This document shows, piece after piece, positions 26,424 through 35,319 of a stretch of 64,000 nt of DNA. Both the position numbers and the translations under genes were made by a program. Where the stretch lies: assembly GCA_021817045.1 (NCBI GenBank), contig JAKAWG010000002.1, positions 37,501-101,500 of the forward strand, read 5' to 3'. The stretch is from Acidobacteriota bacterium (GTDB lineage Bacteria; Acidobacteriota; Terriglobia; UBA7540). Within the stretch, counting starts at the first letter, position 1, and each line of letters begins with the position of its first letter. Under the pieces are notes generated by a model. It made no database searches, was not told where the DNA came from, and worked only from the letters and a program-made list of their open reading frames with translations.

Positions 26424-27200
26424 TCACTTCACGATGCGCGTTCCGTGTTCTCCGCGGCCTTCGATAACGCGCAGCAGAGCCTCGGGTGCGACCATGTCAA
26501 TTTCAGTCACCGGCCCCCGCAATGCCTTCGCGCACGAAAGCAGCTTGGGGATCATCCCGTTGCGCACAATTCCCTTGCGGATCATCGGGCGGATCGCGTT
26601 CACGCGCACTTCGCGCAGCAACCGCTGCTCGGCATCCCACACACCCCCGGATTCGGTGACGTAAATCAGGCGGTCGGCCGGCAAAGCGTTGGCGAGCGCT
26701 ACGGCGAAATCGTCGGCATTGACGTTGTAGTATTCGCCGCGCGGACCGAGCGCCACACTCGCCACGACCGGCACCATGCGCCGCGCAAAGGCCATCTCGA
26801 GCAGCCCCGTGTTGACGCGGCTCGGCCGGCCTACGTATCCAAGGTCACGCCGCCCGCCGCCTGTGGGTTTGCGCACTTCAACCAGCCTGCCGTCCCCGCC
26901 GCAAACGCCTAGCGCCGCCTGGCCTTGCCCTTCGATTTCCGCAACCCATTCCTTGTTGACGATCCCGGCCAGTACCATCACCGCCACGTCGCGCGTGGCT
27001 TGGTCGGTCACCCGCAAACCGTTTTCAAATTCCGTAGGGATGCCAAGCCGCGCCAGCGCTTCCGTAAGCCGTTTCCCGCCGCCATGCACCATCAGCACGT
27101 CGTGTCCGGACCGGCGAAGCGCAGCAATCTGCCGCGCGAGTCCGCGCCGCACCTTCGCATCGTCGGCAGCCTGTCCACCGGCTTTTACAACCAGTTTCAT
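26424..27200 (-). CDS. argB: N-acetylglutamate kinase
   Basis: Phosphorylates N-acetylglutamate. VVKAGGQA and the VHGGGKRLTEAL loop bind ATP and substrate, and YNVNADDFAVALA and VTESGGVWD complete the amino-acid-kinase fold. The protein is 258 residues and begins directly at the first beta strand, without the N-terminal helix that arginine-sensitive NAGKs use to form hexamers. I infer that it is not feedback-inhibited by arginine, as in E. coli. Its ATG overlaps the argC stop (ATGA). Confidence 0.93.
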   Translation of the reverse strand: MKLVVKAGGQAADDAKVRRGLARQIAALRRSGHDVLMVHGGGKRLTEALARLGIPTEFENGLRVTDQATRDVAVMVLAGIVNKEWVAEIEGQGQAALGVCGGDGRLVEVRKPTGGGRRDLGYVGRPSRVNTGLLEMAFARRMVPVVASVALGPRGEYYNVNADDFAVALANALPADRLIYVTESGGVWDAEQRLLREVRVNAIRPMIRKGIVRNGMIPKLLSCAKALRGPVTEIDMVAPEALLRVIEGRGEHGTRIVK

Positions 27201-28222
27201 TTCAGCGCCGTGTCCTGCGGATAGCCCAGCATCAGGTTCAGGTTCTCCACCGCCTGGCTTGCCGCGCCCTTCCCCAGGTTGTCGAGCGCTGAGACCACCA
27301 CCAGCCGTTGCCCGGATGCATCCAGCGCAAAGCCCAGATCGGCGTAAGCCGTGTTCGCCACCGCCCGAATTTCCGGCAGCCTTCCGTCTTCGTAAATCCT
27401 CACGAGCGGGGCACTGGCGTAAGAGCGCGCGAAAATCTCCCTCACCTCATCACTGGTCAGCGGACGAGTGAGTCGCACATAAATCGTGCTCAGAATGCCG
27501 CGCGTCAGCGGCAACAGGTGAGGCGTGAAGATAAAAGATTCCTCAGCTAACTGAAGCGCCTGCAAAGATTCGGGCACGTGCCGATGCCTGAATAAACCGT
27601 AAGCCCGGCAATTCTCATTTACGTTTGCAAACAGCAACTCATCCTTCGCCGAGCGCCCGGCGCCGCTTGCACCGGACTTCGCGTCGCAGATGATGCCGCT
27701 CGTCGCATTCACAACCTCTGCCTTCAGCAGCGGAGCCAGCGCTAAGATGATGGAGGTTGCATAACAGCCTGGATTTGCCACGAGGCGCGCCGTGCGAACG
27801 GCTTCCGCGTTTAATTCCGGCAAGCCGTATACTGCTTGCGCGAGCGCGGCGGGCTCGCGATGCTCAAACCCGTACCAGCGCGGATAGGCGGCGGCATCCT
27901 TCAGCCGGAATGCGCCGCTGAGGTCGATGACTCGCAGCCCGCGCTCAACCAGCCGGGGCGCCAGGTCATGTGAAACTTCGTGCGGCGTGGCGAGAAACAC
28001 AATTTCCGCTTCGGGCGGCGCCAACTCTTCCGCGTCCAGTGGGCGCACCGTGAGCTCGCTCACGGTGCGCAGAACGGGATGCGCGTCACTCAGCAAAATC
28101 TGCTCCCGGCCCGGGTGCTTCGACGACATCAGCGCCTTCAGCCGCACGCCCGGATGACGCGCCAAGATGGCAACCAGTTCCCGGCCAACGTAGCCCGTAG
28201 CGCCCACTATCGCGACGCGCAC
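27197..28222 (-). CDS. argC: N-acetyl-gamma-glutamyl-phosphate reductase
   Basis: NADPH-dependent reduction of N-acetylglutamyl phosphate, third step of arginine synthesis. VAIVGATGYVGRELV is the nucleotide fold and VANPGCYATS carries the catalytic cysteine. I choose GTG 28222: it has GAAGG five bases upstream and yields a typical 341-residue ArgC that starts just before the beta strand. The frame stays open to GTG 28300, but that codon has no ribosome binding site and lies only about 28 bases from the predicted transcription start. The extra 26 residues there look unstructured. First gene of argCBDF. Confidence 0.9.
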   Translation of the reverse strand: MRVAIVGATGYVGRELVAILARHPGVRLKALMSSKHPGREQILLSDAHPVLRTVSELTVRPLDAEELAPPEAEIVFLATPHEVSHDLAPRLVERGLRVIDLSGAFRLKDAAAYPRWYGFEHREPAALAQAVYGLPELNAEAVRTARLVANPGCYATSIILALAPLLKAEVVNATSGIICDAKSGASGAGRSAKDELLFANVNENCRAYGLFRHRHVPESLQALQLAEESFIFTPHLLPLTRGILSTIYVRLTRPLTSDEVREIFARSYASAPLVRIYEDGRLPEIRAVANTAYADLGFALDASGQRLVVVSALDNLGKGAASQAVENLNLMLGYPQDTALK

Positions 28223-28303
28223 AGGAGCCTTCGCCGCCCGCCCGCTGACCTCCCGGACCTGCTGTTCAATCACCGCTCCCACAGTTCCGTCGCGCTCCAC
28301 CCA

Positions 28304-28363
28304 GTATATTTATGCAAAGTGCGCATAAATATACTTTATGCGCGTAATTCCTTGTCCTGTCAA
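28304..28363 (-). promoter_or_regulatory. argC promoter with overlapping ArgR-like operator
   Basis: On the minus strand a perfect TTGACA (28358-28363) is followed after 17 bases by CATAAA (28335-28340). Over the -10 and start site lies a perfect 12-base inverted repeat, GTATATTTATGC (28304-28315) and GCATAAATATAC (28323-28334). A third half site TTTATGC (28335-28341) forms a second palindrome GCATAAA-TATAC-TTTATGC. These TGCATAAA-like half sites resemble ARG boxes of ArgR/AhrC, so arginine-dependent repression is likely. No argR gene is in the window. Confidence 0.75.
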
Positions 28364-28881
28364 GGGAAATTTGCCCTTTTCCACTTCGCGCCTGCCTGCT
28401 CCAGGGCGTCTATTACCCGCCGGAGGTGGTTGTTTCCTTGTCCGCTCCGTTCAGTATCTTTCACGGCGACGGTTGAATATGAGCGCGACGTAGAGCCGAG
28501 CTTCAGCCCGGCAGGTGCCCTTTCACTTGGCAGGGACTCTTATTTACCATATAGTGATAGCCGTCATAGGCCGTTTTCCCTCGGCGGTCCCACCGGTTCT
28601 CTATGTCCCTTCGCAAGCCGCCGACACGCACTCCGGCCTTCCTGGGCACCAACCGCGCCAATTTCAGGAAATCCGCCACCCAGCAACCCGAAATCGAGCA
28701 GCTTGCCATGGCGGAATGCTGCGGGGTCTCGGAGCGGTCACAGCCCAAGCCGGAATGTCATTTAGATTCAGTGGAAAACGGGCTGAGGGTGTACCAGATC
28801 CCGATTCGATTCGAGGATTGCCAGCGCCCGACCGTGTTAAAATTGCGCCTTTTGGCAGGAGGGCAGGCTAGAATTGACTTC
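28364..28881. other. Non-coding region between argC promoter and glycosyltransferase
   Basis: About 500 bases with no supported gene. A plus-strand frame from 28603 joins the glycosyltransferase but its N-terminal 93 codons show no family features. An AGGAGGG lies near 28857, about 20 bases before the ATG. A promoter for the downstream genes must be here, but I cannot fix one. Confidence 0.4.
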
Positions 28882-29658
28882 ATGGAAGAAGTCGCGCTGA
28901 GCGTCATCATCCCAGTCTTTAACGAGGCAGAGAACATCCCGCCGCTCGCGGAGCGCCTCCGGACAGCCCTTGCGCGCGTCCCCGGCAGCGTCGAAATTCT
29001 TTTTATCGACGATGGCAGCACCGACGGCACGCTACACGAGCTGAAAGCCGTTCAGCAGACCGATGCCAGGATTCGCGTGCTTCATTTCGCGCGCAATTTC
29101 GGTCAAACCGCTGCCATGGCCGCCGGGTTTCAGCATTCCCGTGGCAGTGCGGTGGTCACGCTTGACGGAGATCTGCAAAACGACCCGGAGGATGTTGCCG
29201 GACTGGTGGAGAAGCTGCGGGATTGGGATGTGGTTTGCGGCGTGCGCCTGCGCCGGCACGATTCATGGTGGAAGCGCATGTCCTCGCGCATTGCCAACGG
29301 CGTTCGCAATTGGGCTACTGGTGACGACATCGTGGACACTGGCTGCACACTGAAAGCTTATCGCGGGACTTGTGTTCGTAACATCGAGCTCTATAAGGGG
29401 ATGCACCGCTTTCTCCCCACCTTGCTCAAAATGAGAGGCTACCGCGTCACCCAGGTTCCCGTCTCCCACCACCCGAGATGGCGGGGAAAGACGAAGTACG
29501 GGACGTGGGGAAGGCTGGTGAAAGGCCTCGCGGATCTTTACGCCGTGCGCTGGATGAAGAAGAATCGCCTGGACTACTTGCACAGCCTCGTGATTTACGA
29601 AAGCGAAGACGCGGCCGCTTCCCCGTCCGTGCGCGGCCCGGCTGGTAACGCACTCTGA
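28882..29658 (+). CDS. Family 2 glycosyltransferase (DPM1/ArnC-like)
   Basis: A 258-residue GT-A glycosyltransferase: SVIIPVFNEAENIPPL, FIDDGSTDGT, and the DxD site in LDGDLQNDPED. It resembles enzymes that move a sugar from a nucleotide donor to polyprenyl phosphate (dolichyl- or undecaprenyl-phosphate mannose/glucose/aminoarabinose type). No membrane helix is evident, unlike ArnC or GtrB. It ends one base into the next gene (TGATG), and that gene encodes a GT39/GT83-type transferase that would use such a lipid-linked sugar. Confidence 0.88.
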   Translation: MEEVALSVIIPVFNEAENIPPLAERLRTALARVPGSVEILFIDDGSTDGTLHELKAVQQTDARIRVLHFARNFGQTAAMAAGFQHSRGSAVVTLDGDLQNDPEDVAGLVEKLRDWDVVCGVRLRRHDSWWKRMSSRIANGVRNWATGDDIVDTGCTLKAYRGTCVRNIELYKGMHRFLPTLLKMRGYRVTQVPVSHHPRWRGKTKYGTWGRLVKGLADLYAVRWMKKNRLDYLHSLVIYESEDAAASPSVRGPAGNAL

Positions 29659-31457
29659 TGCCTGCTCCTCTCGCTCGCCTCCGCGCATTTTTTTCCCCAT
29701 CACGCTCCTGGGTGCTCTTGCTCGCGGTGGGCGCCTGCCTCTTTTTTATCGGACTCGGCCGCCTGCCTCTGCTTGAGCCGGACGAGGGGCGCAACGCTGA
29801 AGTGGCGCGCGAAATGCTCCTCGCGCGCGATTGGATCACGCCACATTTCAACGGGCTTCCGTATCTCGACAAGCCCGTGCTTCTGTTCTGGGCCATCGCC
29901 GGCTCGTTCCGCGTTTTTGGTCTTTCGGCATGGGCGGCCCGCGTTCCTGAGGCTTGCGCAGCGCTAGCCACGCTGTTTTTGACATGGCTGATGGCTGCCC
30001 GCATGTTCGGCGAACGAACGGGCTTGCTCGCCGGCATCATTCTCGCTACCTCGCCGTTGTTTTTTGGCTTTGCCCGTTTCGTGATCTTTGATATGCCGCT
30101 GACGTTGCTTGTCACCCTTGCTGTTTTCTGCTTCTGGCTGAACAGCGAGCGTGGGTTTGCCAGTCACGCTCTCGACGCCGTGGCATTCGCGGCTATGGGC
30201 CTCGCCACGCTAGACAAAGGACCGGTGGGTTTCCTCCTGCCTCTGATCACGCTCGTCGTCTATGCAGCGGCAGCAGGCAGGTTGCGAGAGCTCAAGAAGC
30301 CGCACTGGCTCACGGGCTGGCTGCTGCTGTTTGCCATAGTCCTGCCGTGGTTCATCGCCGTTTCGCTTCGCCACCCCCACTTTCCCAAATACGCTTTGTG
30401 GGAGGAGTCGCTGCTGAGGTTCACAACGGGCGCCCACCTGAACAGGTCGGAGAGCGCCTTTTATTACATCCCCGTCTTTCTCGCCGGTTTTTTCCCGTGG
30501 AGCTTATTCCTGCTTTTCGCAGCCTGGAACCGTCGGAAGCGGTGGCGTGAACTGCGGCAGTCGTCAAATGACGCGGTGTTGTTCTTGCTTGCGTGGGCGA
30601 TGACGATCTTTGTCTTTTTTTCTATTTCCCATTCAAAGCTTCCCGGATATGTCGTGCCCGCATTCGTCCCGCTCAGCCTGCTTCTGGCCGCGGTATGGCG
30701 CGAGGCGGACCCGACGCCCGGGTCGAGTCCACCAGACTGGCTGACGGCGGGCCTCGCAGCGATGATTCTAAGCGGCTTGCTGATGGTTTTCTCCAGCGGA
30801 TTTCTCCAAACGCACAGCGTTCACGCGCGCCTTGCGGCTAAGCTGCCGTCCTCCGTGCTGTTCCAGTTGAAGCCCGCTCTGCTGTTTGGCGGGCTGATCG
30901 TCGCGGCGCTCGGGTTTCTCGGACGCAACCTGGCCATGGCCCGCCGCCGACGCGCACTTCGCGCCCTCGTGCTTTTCGTGCCCGCCTGCGCCCTTCCACT
31001 CCTTGTGCTGCGCTGGTACGCACCGATCAGAAATTACTACTCGGTCTTCTCTAGTCGGACCCTGGCAGACACGATTCTTTCCAGCCGTGAGCGCGCCCTG
31101 CCGCTTTATGGCTACTTTTATTTCCGCACTGGCCTTCCCTTTTATCTACGTCGCCCCGTCGGACTTGTCACGGCCGACGCGGGTGAGATGACCAGCAATT
31201 ACGTGGTCTCACAATTCTCTGTTCTGCGCCGCGTCACCCGGGGCTCTCTGGCCATTGCCGATCCCTCCGCAACGGACGGCTGGCGGGACGAGCCGCTACT
31301 CATCCGCGCCAGGCGCCTTCAGGCACTTGGCCGCGCTGCTCCCGGGCCTTTTATGGTTTTAGTGAGAAATAACGAGGCGAATCAGGCACTTGCTGTGGCG
31401 GGGCCCATGGTTCCGCTCTGGCAGGGCTGGCGGTTTTCCGTCTGGGAAAAGAAGTGA
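29658..31457 (+). CDS. ArnT/PMT-type membrane glycosyltransferase
   Basis: A 599-residue polytopic protein with about twelve hydrophobic helices. The first periplasmic loop LLEPDEGRNAEVAREML holds the acidic pair typical of GT-C enzymes, followed by YLDKPVLLFW. Such enzymes transfer a sugar from polyprenyl phosphate to lipid A, protein or glycan at the outer face of the inner membrane. The preceding GT2 probably makes its donor; start and stop overlap (TGATG). The acceptor is unknown. Confidence 0.85.
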   Translation: MPAPLARLRAFFSPSRSWVLLLAVGACLFFIGLGRLPLLEPDEGRNAEVAREMLLARDWITPHFNGLPYLDKPVLLFWAIAGSFRVFGLSAWAARVPEACAALATLFLTWLMAARMFGERTGLLAGIILATSPLFFGFARFVIFDMPLTLLVTLAVFCFWLNSERGFASHALDAVAFAAMGLATLDKGPVGFLLPLITLVVYAAAAGRLRELKKPHWLTGWLLLFAIVLPWFIAVSLRHPHFPKYALWEESLLRFTTGAHLNRSESAFYYIPVFLAGFFPWSLFLLFAAWNRRKRWRELRQSSNDAVLFLLAWAMTIFVFFSISHSKLPGYVVPAFVPLSLLLAAVWREADPTPGSSPPDWLTAGLAAMILSGLLMVFSSGFLQTHSVHARLAAKLPSSVLFQLKPALLFGGLIVAALGFLGRNLAMARRRRALRALVLFVPACALPLLVLRWYAPIRNYYSVFSSRTLADTILSSRERALPLYGYFYFRTGLPFYLRRPVGLVTADAGEMTSNYVVSQFSVLRRVTRGSLAIADPSATDGWRDEPLLIRARRLQALGRAAPGPFMVLVRNNEANQALAVAGPMVPLWQGWRFSVWEKK

Positions 31458-31518
31458 GGCCCGGCACCTTGCTGCCGATAAAAGAAAAGGCGAAAGCCAA
31501 GGCTTTCATTTTGCGACG

Positions 31519-33432
31519 ATGTGTGGCATCTGCGGCATCCTAAATCTCGCTCTCGACCCTGCGCCACACCTCGCTGCCATCGACTCCATGTCCGCTCGCA
31601 TCGCACACCGCGGACCAGACAGCCATGGCAAATTCGAACTTCCCTACCTGGCCCTCGCCATCCGCCGCTTGAGCATCATCGACCTCGAGACGGGTGACCA
31701 GCCGCTCGCGAATGAGGCAGGCGACGTGACCGTAGTCTTCAACGGTGAGATTTACAACCATCTGGAGTTGGCGCGCGGCTTGCAAGCCCGGGGCCACCGT
31801 CTTCACACGCATTCTGACGGCGAGGTCATCGCCCACCTCTATGAAGAGCGGGGGCCCGGCTTCGTGCGCGAGTTGAATGGCATGTTCGCTATCGCGCTCT
31901 GGGACGCGAACCGCAAGCGCCTGCTCCTGACCCGCGATCGCGCCGGCGAGAAGCCGCTCTATTATTGCCAGGGCGGGCGAACTCTCGTCTTCGGATCTGA
32001 AGTTAAGGCTTTGCTCGAATACCCAGAAGTTTCGCGCGAGCTGGATGAGCAGGCTGTGCGCGAGTATCTGTTTTACGGCTACGTTCCCGCGCCGCGCAGC
32101 ATCTTTGCCGCTATACGGAAGCTTCCGGCAGGTTGCACGATGGTCGTGGAGCGGGGTGAAACCCACATCGAGCCTTACTGGCAGCTCCGCGACCACCTTC
32201 GTCCTCCCGGTGAGCCTCCCCTCACACGCCGGCAGGAAAAAGAGCTCGTCAACGGGTTGCGCGCGCGGCTCCGCGAGGCAGCAATCTCCCGCTTGATGAG
32301 CGATGTGCCTCTCGGCGTGTTTTTGAGCGGAGGCGTCGATTCTTCCACCATCGTTGCCCTGATGAGCAAGCTTGCCCCCGGCCAAGTGAAGACGTTTTCG
32401 GTTTCGTTCCCGGACAAGTCTTTCAGCGAAGAGGAATATTCGACCTTTGTTGCCCGCCATTTTCACACCCAGCACCACGTGCTCACCGCGGACCAGCGCA
32501 GCCTGCGAGAGGGGCTGGAGATACTTGCTGGCGTGCTCGACGAGCCGCTCGCGGACCCGGCCGTGATCCCGACGTATCTTCTCTCGCGCTTCGCGCGTCC
32601 CCACATCAAGGTGGCTCTGAGCGGAGAAGGCGCCGATGAGCTTTTCGGTGGCTACCCTACCTACCTCGGTATCCAACTCTCGCGATATTACTTGCGCCTG
32701 CCTAGGGCCCTGCGACGCCAACTCTTCGACCGCCTGAGTGCGCGGCTGCCCGTCTCGCAGGGTGCGGTTCCAGTCGGCTTGTTTTTGCGGCGGTTCTTCG
32801 CTTACGCCGAGGAGTACTGCGCCGTGCGCCACGCCATCTGGTTCGGAATGTTTTCACCTGAAGAACTGGACCGCGTCTTCCCGGCCGGCGCAAATGGATC
32901 TGTACCACCGGACCGCCGCGCGCTTGAGCCAGTTGAGCGCGTGATCGAGAGCGCACGCTTTGAAAACGATTTGGCTGAGGCGCTCTATCTCGATTTCTGC
33001 CTCTACCTCGCCGACGATCTGCTGGTAAAAGTGGATCGCGCCAGCATGGCTTGCTCGCTCGAACTGCGCACGCCGATGCTCGATCATCGCCTCATCGAGT
33101 TCGCCGCTTACCTGCCCGCACGTCTGCGCGTGCGCGGCTTCCGGCTTAAGGATCTGCTCAAGAAGGCAGTGGAGCCTTGGCTGCCGCGCCGTATCGTCTA
33201 CCGCCAGAAACGCGGATTCTCCGTGCCGACCGCAGCCTGGCTCCGCTCCGGGTTACTACCGCTTGCAAACGACTTGCTCTCGGAGAGCCGACTCGCGAAG
33301 GAAGGTTTGTTTGACCCGCGGTTTGTTCGCCGACTGCTGGAAGAGCATAAACAAGGCAAAGCCGATCATCGCAAGCCGCTGTGGACGCTACTCTGCTTCG
33401 AGCTGTGGCGAGAGAACTGGGCGAGAAACTAG
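31519..33432 (+). CDS. asnB: Asparagine synthase (glutamine-hydrolysing)
   Basis: A 637-residue protein with an N-terminal glutaminase (MCGICG, catalytic Cys2; AHRGPDS; VFNGEIYNH) and a C-terminal synthetase (PP-loop VFLSGGVDSS, SGEGADELFGGYP). It forms asparagine from aspartate, ATP and glutamine. Several paralogs of this architecture instead amidate sugars or other acceptors in surface-glycan clusters. The position next to two glycosyltransferases leaves that possibility open. The start is fixed by the need for Cys2; upstream in-frame codons are not part of the protein. Confidence 0.92.
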   Translation: MCGICGILNLALDPAPHLAAIDSMSARIAHRGPDSHGKFELPYLALAIRRLSIIDLETGDQPLANEAGDVTVVFNGEIYNHLELARGLQARGHRLHTHSDGEVIAHLYEERGPGFVRELNGMFAIALWDANRKRLLLTRDRAGEKPLYYCQGGRTLVFGSEVKALLEYPEVSRELDEQAVREYLFYGYVPAPRSIFAAIRKLPAGCTMVVERGETHIEPYWQLRDHLRPPGEPPLTRRQEKELVNGLRARLREAAISRLMSDVPLGVFLSGGVDSSTIVALMSKLAPGQVKTFSVSFPDKSFSEEEYSTFVARHFHTQHHVLTADQRSLREGLEILAGVLDEPLADPAVIPTYLLSRFARPHIKVALSGEGADELFGGYPTYLGIQLSRYYLRLPRALRRQLFDRLSARLPVSQGAVPVGLFLRRFFAYAEEYCAVRHAIWFGMFSPEELDRVFPAGANGSVPPDRRALEPVERVIESARFENDLAEALYLDFCLYLADDLLVKVDRASMACSLELRTPMLDHRLIEFAAYLPARLRVRGFRLKDLLKKAVEPWLPRRIVYRQKRGFSVPTAAWLRSGLLPLANDLLSESRLAKEGLFDPRFVRRLLEEHKQGKADHRKPLWTLLCFELWRENWARN

Positions 33433-33490
33433 CCGGGCATTTCGGCCAAGTGCGTTGGAAGGCGGGAAGCTCGTGAATAGTCCGAATCGC

Positions 33491-34105
33491 TTAGTGAGGA
33501 ACTTTGTGGATAAAAGCCGCGGCGATACCGAGAATAAAGAGAATGACAATGATCCACAGCAGCGCCCGCATGAACAGGCTGGGTTCCGCCTCCATTAGCG
33601 GGCAAGGAACTTCGGGAGCGCGCCGCCGAGACACATACCACGGAAACACGACGATCCACAAAAGCAGCGAACTGATTCCCCACCGAAAGGCATGCGGGAC
33701 ACGGCGCAGGCGGGCGTCATAAAACACCCAAGCTGAAGATCCCAGCAAGATTCCGCCTAAGAATAACTGGCATTGGGAGACGCTCAAATAACGCTCGACA
33801 ACCATCACCAACGCAAGATAAATGCCGAGGACGGCGAGAAAAATTTGCCAGGAAAACTGCATACCCCCTGGACTTTCGCTGGTGGGTTCTTCCTTTGTCC
33901 CAACCTGCTCCCACGAGGTTTCCGCTCTCTGGAGCTTGCTGAAGTCAACCGGGGTATGGCACGCAACACAAACGCGGCAGCTGGGCGCCAGCATCTGGCC
34001 GCAATTCGGGCAGGCGAAAGGTTCGGACGGAAACATTGTGTCCGGGCTCGCGGTTTCCGGAATCTCCCTCGAAGCCAGACCCGGGTTCATAGTGTCCTCA
34101 CTCAT
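33491..34105 (-). CDS. Zinc-ribbon membrane protein of unknown function
   Basis: A 204-residue protein. Near the N-terminus two CxxC pairs (CPNCGQ and CRVCVAC) form a zinc ribbon. A polar linker follows, then four hydrophobic segments (about 87-105, 113-130, 142-157 and 178-198). I recognise no family. ATG 34090, with GAGGA five bases before it, is an alternative start that would remove five residues. Confidence 0.7.
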   Translation of the reverse strand: MSEDTMNPGLASREIPETASPDTMFPSEPFACPNCGQMLAPSCRVCVACHTPVDFSKLQRAETSWEQVGTKEEPTSESPGGMQFSWQIFLAVLGIYLALVMVVERYLSVSQCQLFLGGILLGSSAWVFYDARLRRVPHAFRWGISSLLLWIVVFPWYVSRRRAPEVPCPLMEAEPSLFMRALLWIIVILFILGIAAAFIHKVPH

Positions 34106-34229
34106 TAGGTTTGATCGATCCGTCCCGCACGCCGGTCACGGAATCTCATCTTCCGCCAGGCCCAAGCACATGTCCACTTACTTCAATTTTATGATTAACC
34201 GCACCGCTTTGTACAGGATTCATCGCCTT

Positions 34230-34901
34230 CTACCGAGCTTTCCATGCAGAAAGGAACGTCAACGTACCAAACGCCGTCATCCGCTTTTTCACTTCCCGCA
34301 CCCCAGCGAATCCAGCGCCGCTGAGCAACGCGGGAAGTCTTCCTGCAAAATTGTCCCTCGTTCGTTCCAGCCCGTCCGCTCTCTGAACGAGTTTGCTCAT
34401 AAGACCCATCAGCCGGTTCTGCGGCTTTCCGAAGTCCGCGACGAGGAAGGTTCCGCCAGGGCGCAGAACCCGCCGAATTTCCTGAAAAGCCTGCACCTTT
34501 TCCTCGCACTTCAGGTGGTGAAAAACCAGGGTGGAAAAGACGAAATCGAACACTTCTCCCGGAAATGGAAGCTGCTCAAGCGTGCCACGCAGGAGTGGGA
34601 CCCCAGTCTTGACGCGGGCTAGGTGCAATATCCGCGCGTCGAGGTCGATTCCCGTCAGACGCGCGTCTGGACAAGCCTCCTCGGTGAGCTTCAGGAGGGT
34701 CCCCGTCCCGCAACCAGCGTCCAGAGCGCGCGCTCCACGGCCCGGGGCTGCAAGCCGGATGAGTTCCCGCTTGAAAACGTGGTCGCGAAGGAAGGCACGG
34801 AGCAGCGGGTCGTAAAAGCGCAAGCCGAAGCCGTCTTTTACCGCTGGCAGAAAATCCGGCGCGGTGTGCGGTCTCAAGTTAGCGTTCACGTGTCCGGCCA
34901 C
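34230..34901 (-). CDS. Class I SAM-dependent methyltransferase
   Basis: A 223-residue Rossmann-fold methyltransferase: ALDAGCGTGTLLKL binds SAM, GIDLDARIL is motif II, FDFVFSTLVFHH motif IV, and RVLRPGGTFLVADFG the post-motif strand. This resembles the UbiE/MenG-like group (Methyltransf_11), but the substrate is not evident. Start appears to be GTG. It stands alone, with a divergent small-protein promoter to its right. Confidence 0.85.
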   Translation of the reverse strand: MAGHVNANLRPHTAPDFLPAVKDGFGLRFYDPLLRAFLRDHVFKRELIRLAAPGRGARALDAGCGTGTLLKLTEEACPDARLTGIDLDARILHLARVKTGVPLLRGTLEQLPFPGEVFDFVFSTLVFHHLKCEEKVQAFQEIRRVLRPGGTFLVADFGKPQNRLMGLMSKLVQRADGLERTRDNFAGRLPALLSGAGFAGVREVKKRMTAFGTLTFLSAWKAR

Positions 34902-34964
34902 CTAAACTTACTGGAGATTGCCTCGGCATCGCGAGGGCACTCTTCAAAATTTCTTACATGGCGC

Positions 34965-34992
34965 TTGACTTTTGAAGGGGAAGCGATACAGT
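34965..34992 (+). promoter_or_regulatory. Sigma-70-type promoter before small membrane protein
   Basis: TTGACT (34965-34970), 16-base spacer, TACAGT (34987-34992). It leaves a leader of about 170 bases before ATG 35170. That leader has a GC hairpin (CCGGCC-CCGGCAA-GGCCGG) near 35080-35103 but no known riboswitch. Confidence 0.55.
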
Positions 34993-35169
34993 GAAGTCAG
35001 CTAAGACAGTGTCCCCGGTGCCAAGCGCGCAGTTGTATTGATAAACGGTCTTTTATCGCACCGGGGTGAGCATGAGAATTTGTTCCGGCCCCGGCAAGGC
35101 CGGTTGTGAGTAACTTTTGGCATGCGACTCTAGGACCTCGTGATTCCGATCCCTCGGCAGGAGGGCGAT

Positions 35170-35313
35170 ATGTTCCAAATGATCGACGAGGAGAAACCGA
35201 GTGAACAGGACCGGAAGATGCTGTTTTACAAGGTCGGCGTCTTCATCGCGGCCATGGGCACGCTTGGTGCGGTCCTGTACTTTCTGGTGACTTCGCACTA
35301 TTTGAAAGGTTGA
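35170..35313 (+). CDS. Small single-pass membrane protein (47 aa)
   Basis: A 47-residue protein: a charged N-terminus (MIDEEKPSEQDRK), one hydrophobic helix (about 23-42, GVFIAAMGTLGAVLYFLV) and a short basic end. GGAGGG stands four to five bases upstream of the ATG, and a promoter with a leader lies in front. The amphipathic layout and good translation signals support a real gene; function is unknown. Its stop is 7 bases from the end of the convergent cca gene. Confidence 0.7.
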   Translation: MFQMIDEEKPSEQDRKMLFYKVGVFIAAMGTLGAVLYFLVTSHYLKG

Positions 35314-35319
35314 CGACGG

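Noticed and set aside
35053-35298. 81-codon minus-strand frame
   Set aside because: It is the antisense shadow of the 47-residue membrane protein, which has a promoter and ribosome binding site.
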